Source: DATAYF01 sp036272735 (GTDB taxonomy: Bacteria; Chloroflexota; Ktedonobacteria; Ktedonobacterales; Ktedonobacteraceae). Taken from it: DNA of 16,266 nt. The stretch is from the NCBI GenBank assembly GCA_036272735.1, contig DATAYF010000169.1, positions 1-16,266 of the forward strand, written 5' to 3'. How positions within the stretch are numbered: position 1 is the stretch's first letter; each line of letters opens with the position of its first letter. Below are positions 8,001 through 14,300 of this stretch, in pieces. A program made the position numbers and the translations under genes. A model generated the notes under the pieces. That model saw only the letters and a list, made by a program, of their open reading frames with translations. It searched no databases and was not told the origin of the DNA.

Positions 8001-8418
8001 GTGAATTTGTCACCGTACCAACATAGGGCATGAACGGGATATCGCTATAGGTGCTGCACCCAGCGCCGTTCAAGTGTGTGAGGCTGAAGCCCTTCATCAT
8101 ATTGTCGGTGTACGTGTAACCACCAGGGCTGTACATCGCCGTATCAGGACTCCACTGTACCATACCAAAGGGAGCATCCGCGCCGGGAAAAGTATCACCA
8201 CCACCATATGGTGCTCCCTGCTGAGTGCCAGTGCCGGTAAACGGATCAACATATTTGGCAAGATCCGTATTAGACGGCGAGGAAGATAAATACGAGTGCT
8301 GCGCTTGACTCGCAGCGTGAGCAGTGGACGTGGACGTCAATAGAGATGTCGTGAGTAGCGTCACAATCACTGCCATGATAATAGCCGAGGGAAGCTTCAT
8401 ACTTCGAACCCGCATCAT
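5068..8418 (-). CDS. Secreted GH92 family alpha-mannosidase with C-terminal beta-sandwich domains
   Basis: The 1116-residue product starts with a signal peptide: basic n-region with R3, R5, K8, hydrophobic core, likely cut after AHA35. The GH92 N-terminal domain follows, with DPFTGTG (58-64), GGGDTFPGADAPFG (72-85) and HLNGAGC. The (alpha/alpha)6 catalytic domain has WDIYRSEAQ, EGDGAQYNW with E614 as likely acid, GNEP (664-667) and GNDDLGTMSAW, with D707/D708 matching the family's Asp pair. GH92 enzymes are Ca-dependent exo-alpha-mannosidases. After about residue 815 comes an Ig-like (NEW3-type) domain, then from about 935 a domain starting PYFNNAGIADD that recurs in actinobacterial secreted glycosidases. 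ATG 8418 has AGAAGGAGA upstream, GGAG being eight bases away. Residues 266-312 form an unusual Ala/Gln-rich insert. It should act outside the cell on fungal mannan or N-glycans; linkage preference is not settled. Confidence 0.93.
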   Translation of the reverse strand: MMRVRSMKLPSAIIMAVIVTLLTTSLLTSTSTAHAASQAQHSYLSSSPSNTDLAKYVDPFTGTGTQQGAPYGGGDTFPGADAPFGMVQWSPDTAMYSPGGYTYTDNMMKGFSLTHLNGAGCSTYSDIPFMPYVGTVTNSPATNPAQYESSFSHTAETAYAGYYQAKLGNGVNTELTATQRSGAGRFTYPQGQTATMLVNVSGSINGVNDAQANIGSNTISGWATSGRFCGANDIYRVYFWAQFSQPFASIGTWDNNIVTPGKSVATSGRTTAAPAVSQVLAAQAQVAQGKHVSPAQAKLAKSHPNTTVSGPGSGAFVTFNTKKSNAISVRVGLSFVSLNNAKANVNQEDSSGNFNTVLKQSDQTWNHWLGEIKASGGTSTQLTTFYTALYHAYLQPNVFSDVNGQYTGFDGRTHSVASGHAQYANYSGWDIYRSEAQLLAFLAPHEASDIAQSMVNDYAQSGQLPKWTAANGETYVMVGDPSAPIISDIYAFGGTQFDTKAALSAMIKEATQANNVRPDLNYLQSLGYVPLDGTNSCCNFYGPASTTLEYNTADFSIGSFAQALGDKADAQKFVTRAQDWENLYNPTDSYLEPRLKDGSFPGSYDPTSGTGWVEGDGAQYNWMVPFNLRGLFDVLGGNAKVQQRLDTFFTQLNGGPNSPYSFLGNEPTIETPWEYDYAGAPYKTQQVVRKVENQLWYPGPGGMAGNDDLGTMSAWYVWAGLGMFPETPGTSNLVLASPLFPSMTVHRESGQTININAPGASSNTYYVQSLKVNGQTSTKPWLAPDFITKSGTLDYTLSNTPNTSWGAAANDAPPSYQTGEVGTFVSFKPGRAVAAPGGSTQVSILGQNVDGNATSIKWSATAPAGLSVSPTSGSFNVPGNGTGNQSFTVSAAAGTAEGYYNITFSAQTSSGQQLPPVSLPVVVANAGSLLPYFNNAGIADDTNPGSADYDGVGYSYSAQQLAQAGFKPGATVTVNGVSYTWPNVPAGSNDNIQVNGQTIPVQGAKAGASQLTFLGSATNGDTQGTVTVTYTDGSTQTGQLGFSDWTLGAGANPIAFNNVVAARMSYRDTGGSPDQTTTYLFGSAPISLNTSKTVASITLTNPANQGNLHVFAFTVS

Positions 8419-8464
8419 TGCTATTTCTCCTTCTAGCCTGTAGTCCTTTGGCTGTGTTTCTCAA

Positions 8465-8509
8465 TGTGTATATATTGGAATACACACTTGAAATCGACGT
8501 GTGCCACAC
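8465..8509 (-). promoter_or_regulatory. Pair of inverted repeats with TGTGT half-sites upstream of the GH92 start (possible operators)
   Basis: TGTGTAT at 8465-8471 pairs with ATACACA at 8480-8486 across eight bases. GTGTG-C-CACAC stands at 8499-8509. Both share TGTG/CACA half-sites and lie 47-91 bases upstream of ATG 8418, where operator or activator sites of a sugar-gene regulator would be expected. No regulator gene is next to it. Confidence 0.35.
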
Positions 8510-8776
8510 AATCCTTGAGAAGCACATCAACAGGAGAACAAGCGGCGTAACATACAAGATTCCTACGTATGCTAAGTATTGTTTCCACCGCAAATGTGGA
8601 GATAAATTAACAGTACCATATGCAAAATAAATCGTCAACTACTTACTGAACGGGAAGTACATTTTTTGCTGAGGTGGAGTGATTCGAAGCTAATGTTGGC
8701 CTTATCTATAATGTGATCTAAAATTGTTTCTCATGTATATGAGCGAGGTAAGCTCAGCATTATTAAGGTTACAGTC

Positions 8777-8790
8777 GTAAACATGTTTAC
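8777..8790. repeat. Perfect 14-bp palindrome GTAAACATGTTTAC
   Basis: This gap-free palindrome lies 20 bases past the NRAMP stop codon. A second, imperfect repeat (GTTTACAT-TTTT-TATGTAAC) overlaps it at 8785-8804. With no gap the first is a poor terminator hairpin on its own; it could be a protein binding site or part of the NRAMP 3' end. No function assigned. Confidence 0.5.
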
Positions 8791-8809
8791 ATTTTTTATG
8801 TAACTTCAA

Positions 8810-10108
8810 TCATTTTGTACAGTATAAATACAATAATAGGCTAAGTGGAACAATGAGAATAAGTGCGATGAGCACCAGGGCCAGAGTGTGGGCCAGGCTA
8901 AAACGCTGATCATGCATGATAGTACGATTACGACCGATGACAATGAGGATGATAACGAGCAAAGGGGCCAGCATGCCTGCCACGATATTGGCCCAAAAGA
9001 TCAGGCCGATGGGATCGATGCCCAGTAGAGCCATTACCAGACCTGCCAGCAGTGCCGCCGTGAACACAAGATAGAAGCGGATATCTCGCCACGGATGGTT
9101 GGAGTGACCCGATTGCCAGCCAAAGGTGCCCGCTACTGCGTAAGAGGTACTCGACACGAGTACAGGAAGCGCCATAATACCGGAGCCAACAAGGCCAATC
9201 GCAAAGAGGTAGCGAGCCAGTGGACCAGCCAGAGGTTCCAGAACGCGCGCCGCATCGGCTGCACTGGTGATGTACTGGTGATGCACGAAGACTGTAGCTG
9301 ATGTACAAATAATGATAAAGAACGACACGAGATTGCCGCTACATGTGCCACTGGCGACATCTAGCATGGCAGCCCACAGTTGCTGCCTGACAGACCCCAG
9401 GCGTTTCTGCAATGGCTCCACTTGCGCCTGCCAAAACATCGAATAGGGTGAAATCGTTGCGCCTAGTAGGGCAATCGCGCTACTCACATTGGCAAAATCC
9501 AGATGGAACTGCGGAAAGAAGGTGTTGAGCAACACTGCATGCCAGCTTGCATGTGCAAAGAACGTGGTCAGGACGTAACTCAAGAAGGCCAGGCTCAACA
9601 CAAGAAAGATTTTCTTGAAGGACTCGAAATCGCGATACACCGTCAGGTACCATAGGACGAGCGCCACTGGTCCCACGAACCAAAACCATTTCAGCCCGGT
9701 CACCAACTCCAATCCGCTGCCGATGGCAGCCAGGTCCGCCCCAATCAAGGCCTGGTTTGAGATCACGAGCAGCAGCGTGACGAAGCCAGCGATAGGGCGT
9801 CCATAATAATCACGTAGCACCTGGGAGAGTCCACGCTGGCTCACGCGCCCTATCTTGGCGCAAGCAAATTGCACCGCGTAATAAAGCGGGGTAGAAAGCA
9901 GCATAAGCCAGAGATGCCCATAGCCCACCATCGCTCCATCGACAGAATAAGTGGTGACAGCAGACGGATCGTTGCCCGCCATCCCTGATAAGAAGCCGGG
10001 ACCAATGATGCGCGCGAAGACGCGAAGCGGACGAGAAGAACGGCCTACACGCCGAAGCAGAGCACGGTGAAAAGCCATCGGTTTCTTTTCTAGAGGAACA
10101 TTACTCAC
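8810..10108 (-). CDS. NRAMP-family (SLC11-like) metal ion transporter with a non-canonical metal site
   Basis: The 432-residue product is an inner-membrane protein with about eleven hydrophobic segments on the LeuT-like NRAMP fold. Segment 1 carries GPGFLSGMAGNDPSA (36-50), where classical Mn/Fe transporters have DPGN; here it is D47-P48-S49-A50. Segment 6 carries GATISPY (216-222), where the classical motif is AxxMPH, so the metal-binding Met is replaced by S220 and His by Y222. This matches a broad bacterial NRAMP-like group whose substrate is less clear; relatives without the Met can carry Mg or other hard cations. GTG 10108 directly follows the TAA stop of the upstream gene with no gap, so translation is probably coupled; an in-frame ATG at 10078 is the alternative. 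The gene lies in an apparent operon with the PRTase-like gene. Family firm, substrate unknown. Confidence 0.88.
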   Translation of the reverse strand: MSNVPLEKKPMAFHRALLRRVGRSSRPLRVFARIIGPGFLSGMAGNDPSAVTTYSVDGAMVGYGHLWLMLLSTPLYYAVQFACAKIGRVSQRGLSQVLRDYYGRPIAGFVTLLLVISNQALIGADLAAIGSGLELVTGLKWFWFVGPVALVLWYLTVYRDFESFKKIFLVLSLAFLSYVLTTFFAHASWHAVLLNTFFPQFHLDFANVSSAIALLGATISPYSMFWQAQVEPLQKRLGSVRQQLWAAMLDVASGTCSGNLVSFFIIICTSATVFVHHQYITSAADAARVLEPLAGPLARYLFAIGLVGSGIMALPVLVSSTSYAVAGTFGWQSGHSNHPWRDIRFYLVFTAALLAGLVMALLGIDPIGLIFWANIVAGMLAPLLVIILIVIGRNRTIMHDQRFSLAHTLALVLIALILIVPLSLLLYLYCTK

Positions 10109-11017
10109 TTAATTCACCACTTTTACGCAAACGGTTGTCTTACAAGCGGATGCGAGCGTGTTTTCTGCCAGGAGGTGCCGTTGTTGGAGCGTAACATGAA
10201 TGATGTGGAAGCTCTCTTGATAAGCATCCATGAAGCAATAGCCATCGCCCAGAATCATATGATAGAGATGCACAAGGAAACGGTCAGTCATCTGCGCCAG
10301 AAACTGTGGTAAGCTTGCGCGGTTGGCTGCACTGAGGATAAATTTACAGACCCGAACGTTGAAAAGGAAATCAGAAGAGTGGATGATCTGGACTAAGTCC
10401 AGCAGTGTTTTCACACTTGCGTGGTTCAGGCGATCCTCAATAGAGGGATCGCTCATTTGAGCATCAACGCATTCAACGGCATACAAAAATGTAAGCGAGT
10501 TCAATGCAATATGCCCGGTGTGCAACATAAGGCACTGTTGATGTGCGCCTGTCACCTTGACATCATCGACGATTACGAGATCAGCACCGGTCAGCAATGC
10601 ATCTTCAAAATAAAGGTGATTGCTCTGCATGAGCCTGGTCCGCTGTTCCGCGGAAAGCGTTCCATAATCTCCTGGATAGAGCGTCGTTCGCTCAATTTTA
10701 ATCAAGTGGCCTGGTGCTTTTTTTGCCTGGGAACGCATCAGGTTGACGCGATTCCAGAATGCCTGCCCAATACAGAAAGAACTTGTAGGAATGGATTTGT
10801 ACGCGGACGAGGTAACAAGAAGCCTGTGAGACAGGGCACGATCGGGAAAGTGTTGCAGAAAAGCTTCCCCTAATGCAAGGCCATACGCTTCCCCTATCCT
10901 GCTCGATCCGTATTTATAGCGGCTATATTGGATGCACGAAAAAGGCTGAGGAGCATCCATACACAGGCAATCAAGCTGATGAAGCGACATGACGGAGACG
11001 GCTGTCTGTGACCTCAT
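10109..11017 (-). CDS. Phosphoribosyltransferase-like protein (PRTase_2-like)
   Basis: The 302-residue soluble protein has a PRPP-binding motif DLVIVDDVKVTGA (146-158, acidic pair D151-D152, T156-G157), the signature of type I phosphoribosyltransferases. Near the N-terminus, YSRYKYGSSRIGEAYGLALG (31-50) resembles the start of the PRTase_2 family known from tellurite-resistance-linked gene clusters, which are thought to make or modify a nucleotide-like metabolite. The TRSP domain often found with it is not recognisable; the C-terminal half is not one I know. ATG 11017 has GGGAG at 11025-11029, seven bases upstream. An internal ATG at residue 10 is less well served. The stop codon touches the start of the NRAMP gene, so both are probably made from one mRNA that diverges from the P-type ATPase gene. 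PRTase fold is fairly sure; subfamily and substrate are inference. Confidence 0.75.
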   Translation of the reverse strand: MRSQTAVSVMSLHQLDCLCMDAPQPFSCIQYSRYKYGSSRIGEAYGLALGEAFLQHFPDRALSHRLLVTSSAYKSIPTSSFCIGQAFWNRVNLMRSQAKKAPGHLIKIERTTLYPGDYGTLSAEQRTRLMQSNHLYFEDALLTGADLVIVDDVKVTGAHQQCLMLHTGHIALNSLTFLYAVECVDAQMSDPSIEDRLNHASVKTLLDLVQIIHSSDFLFNVRVCKFILSAANRASLPQFLAQMTDRFLVHLYHMILGDGYCFMDAYQESFHIIHVTLQQRHLLAENTLASACKTTVCVKVVN

Positions 11018-11350
11018 ATTTTTGCTCCCACCAAACGCTAAACTTTTCGCAACGAATACTTATCAGGAATGTGTTAATTATAACCAATTCTTGGAATTTT
11101 TGCTTTATAAATCTTTACAACCTGTACTAGTATACAATACATGGCAGAAAATATACAAGTTCCTGGTGCTTTGGGGATTTTTCGAGTATTTTTGCAGCCG
11201 TGGCGGATGGGCAAAGAGAAGCGCGAGGATACCTCGTACATTCGGCAAAAAGCTCTCTCGTCTGCTCTCTTATTTTTGTGATGGAACCTATACTAACAGT
11301 ATATCGTTTTTGAAAGCTTTCTCACACCTATGTGTTTATAGAGGAATAAG
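11018..11350. other. Divergent intergenic region between the PRTase-NRAMP operon and the double P-type ATPase
   Basis: These 333 AT-rich bases hold no supported gene and should carry both divergent promoters. On the - strand TATAAT at 11082-11077 is a perfect -10 box about 60 bases before ATG 11017, but its -35 is poor. The small palindrome CCAATTCTTGG (11084-11094) sits in the spacer and may be an operator. On the + strand TATACT at 11289-11294 is a weak -10 candidate. TACTAGTA near 11127-11134 is palindromic. Confidence 0.5.
11077..11082 (-). promoter_or_regulatory. Candidate -10 box of the PRTase-NRAMP operon
   Basis: TATAAT on the - strand is a perfect match and would give a leader of about 50 bases. 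No good -35 is seen at 16-18 bases. CCAATTCTTGG directly upstream suggests control by a repressor or activator. Confidence 0.35.
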
Positions 11351-14300
11351 ATGAGTGTAGTAGCAGCAGCAGATGAGCCATACGTTCTGCATGCAGTCCC
11401 AGGAAGGGTTCGTGTCTACGTACCTGGTTGGTCAGAGCAAGAAAAACGCGCACTAGAAAGCCAGCTTTATGGACTCCAGGGAGTAAGTCGCGTTCAAGCA
11501 AACACGTTGACAGGGAACATCCTCGTACTTTTTGATACCAACGTAACGACCGAGCAGACCATCATGGAAAAGGTGTACACACTTGATCTGGATACAAGCG
11601 TGGGGCCAGGTGATAGATCAGTAACAGAGATAGAGGATCTCGTGGCGGATGCTGCTGGTTTGGAATTACCAGAGCTACCAGGTGGGGATCATCCAGGCTA
11701 TTCACTTGACCCGTCTGCCCTGCTCCAGGGCTCCATGCGCACCCTGGGCAGCGCGCTCGGTCTGGGCATCCTGGCGACACGGCAACTCCTGCAAGCTACA
11801 GAGCCGCTGCCTGGTGCCACGGCCGCATTGCACGTTGCCAGCATCCTTGGTATTGCGCAAAGTATCCCTCCTTTGCGCCACGGATTGCGCAGTCGCTTTG
11901 GCAACACGGCATCCAGCCTGATGACGAGCATACCTAACGTTATTGCCATGGCTCTCTCCGAAAATTCGCTTGGATTGGCCGTGCATGGCTGCGAGTCGTT
12001 CCGTGTATGGACTGAAGCCTACACACGGCAAGCGGCATGGCGTCAGCACGAGGAGCGCGTAAGCAGCGCAGCCTCCGCAGAGTCAGGCGCAATCATTCGT
12101 CTTGAAGCAGATGAGTGCGCCCCGCTTGCTGCCAGGGTGCAGGAAGGCACCGGAACAGCATCAGGGTCTGATGGTCTACCCTTGCCGATCAAAGCGGGAA
12201 GCATAGTACCACCGGGCGCACAACTACACGGCGGACCTTTCATCTTGCAACTACAAGGTGCTGAATCACCGCCAATAGCTACGCCGGAGTCGCGTATCAC
12301 ACCAGTTACCCCTTCGTTTTATGATCACTATTTACGAGTTCTCAGTCCACTCTCCCTTGTCTACGCGGGCGCAACGGCGTTATTCACGCGTTCGTGGAGC
12401 CAGACGTTGGCGGCATTGCTGCTGGTCAATCCTCGCGCCGCCATGATTGGACAAGAGTGTGCAGACCTGGGTGCATCTACGCGGGTCGCGCGAGCAGGAT
12501 GCACGATACTGGATACACGACCACACCGTACGCTACAGATGCCCGACGTTGTCTTGCTAGGTGAGATGCGTGTGCTCACAGATGGGCTAGAGATTAGCAA
12601 TGTATTGCCGTTGAGTGAGCAATATGATGCGGAGGATATGCTTGCACGTGCGGCTGGTGTGGCAACGGCTGCTGGCGCTCCATGGGGGGCCATCTTCAAA
12701 GTGGCAACAAGCGTGCACGCAATCGATGGCAGGTTTGATGGTGATACGGCAACTGCATGTATAGAAGGGATACCCTACACCCTTGGCCCCGTCAAGGATT
12801 GGAGCGTTCTTCCCGAGGCCGCCAGACTCAAGCAAAGCGGACATTACGTCCTGGCACTCCACCGCGCTGATGAAGCGGTACCACTGGGTATTCTGGCGCT
12901 CCGTCCACAAATCTCACCTGGCCTTGAGCAACTGGTTCAAACCTGTCAGCGCTATGGCGTGAAACTTGAGGCCATTGCGCGCGGCAATCAGATGGCTTTA
13001 CAGGCATTCGCTGATCGTGCACATATTCCGCTGCTAGAGTGCAATGATGCCCTGGAAGCCATTCGCACCAAGCAACAAGCGGGAGCACGCGTAGCCTTTG
13101 TCTCGGACAATGCCGGAGCAGCGCCTGCGTTCGCAGCGTGTGATCTGGCAATTGGCCTGACGGATGATCGCAGTCGCTTGCCCGCTCGCGCTGATCTGCT
13201 CGCCCCCGATCTAGCTGCCATCGTGGCTATTCTTGATGCCGCCGCACAACGCGACGCAACGCTACAGAACTCGGTGGAGCTGTCGATGCTATCCAACGCC
13301 GTGGGAGCACTCTGGGGTTGGCGTGCCATGCCCGGCCTGGATCGTGCCTCGCGCGTTGTCTCCATCGCCTCGCTGGCTGCGATAGCTGTCGGTTGGCTCA
13401 GGCTGCGCGGTGGCAAGCAAACGAGTTTGCATAGCACGCGCCTGGTCGATCCCCATCCTGAACGCTGGGGACAGCGCAGCATTGAATACGTTTTGCACCT
13501 CTTGCACACGTCAGAAGATGGACTCAGCAGCAACGAGGCTGCCAATCGCACGCGACCTGCTACGAACCAACAAGCCCGCCATCCGTTGTTGAAACTGCTC
13601 CTTGAACAGTTACGTTCACCACTGATCGGCGTCTACGCGATTTGCGCGGGTGTGGCACTCTTCCTGGGAGCCACTGGCGACGTCGTCATTATCACCATAA
13701 CCATCCTGGCAAACGTTGCCATAGGCGTCTGGCAAGAGCGCAAGGCCAGCCGGATAGCAGAAGCGCTGGCTGATATAGGAACTTCTACGGCACGAGTCCT
13801 ACGCGACGGTCAAGTAATAACCGTACAGGCCATGGATATCGTCGTCGGGGATGTTTTGCTATTGGCGGCGGGAGATCGCGTGGCAGCCGATGCACGCGTG
13901 CTCAGTGCACAAGGGCTGGAGGTCGACGAGGCGGCGCTCACCGGGGAATCATTGCCGGTGCGCAAAATGGCTGCCGGTGGAAACGATGTAAGTCATATCG
14001 TCCTGGAAGGTAGCGACATTACCACCGGCACAGGGCGTGCTGTTGTCATAGCGGTTGGTCACCAGACGCGCATCGGAGCAACGGCGGCTGCATTATCGGC
14101 GGAGGAGACACAGCAAAGTCCGCTGGGCACGCGTTTGAACAAGATGCTGCATATTCTCTTTCCGCTCTCACTAGCAGGCGGGGGAATTGTCATCGCTTCA
14201 GGATTGCTGCATGGGCAGACCCTGATTTCGCAATTGACGCTTGGCATCACTGTGATCCTGGCCGTCATTCCTGAGGGCTTACCATTGCTGGCCAGCGTTG

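Larger units (their letters stand above)
8419..8809. other. Upstream region of the GH92 gene, with several inverted repeats
   Basis: These 391 bases hold no convincing gene. They must contain the GH92 promoter and the end of the NRAMP transcript. Visible structure: TGTGTAT/ATACACA at 8465-8486, GTGTG-C-CACAC at 8499-8509, CTCAT/ATGAG near 8730-8743 and a 14-bp perfect palindrome at 8777-8790. A - strand TTGACG near 8635 could be a -35, but its partner is weak, so I do not assign a promoter. Confidence 0.5.

Noticed and set aside
8680..8700. GATTCGAA in the mannosidase upstream region, like a tRNA T-loop
   Set aside because: No acceptor, D or anticodon stems can be drawn around it.
11270..11300. 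+ strand promoter for the double ATPase (TATACT with an upstream box)
   Set aside because: The -35 candidates are poor at every allowed spacing, so I mention it only as weak.
10989..11354. + strand open frame of 121 codons in the divergent promoter region
   Set aside because: It overlaps the start of the PRTase-like gene, has no ribosome binding site or known motif, and covers the AT-rich control region.
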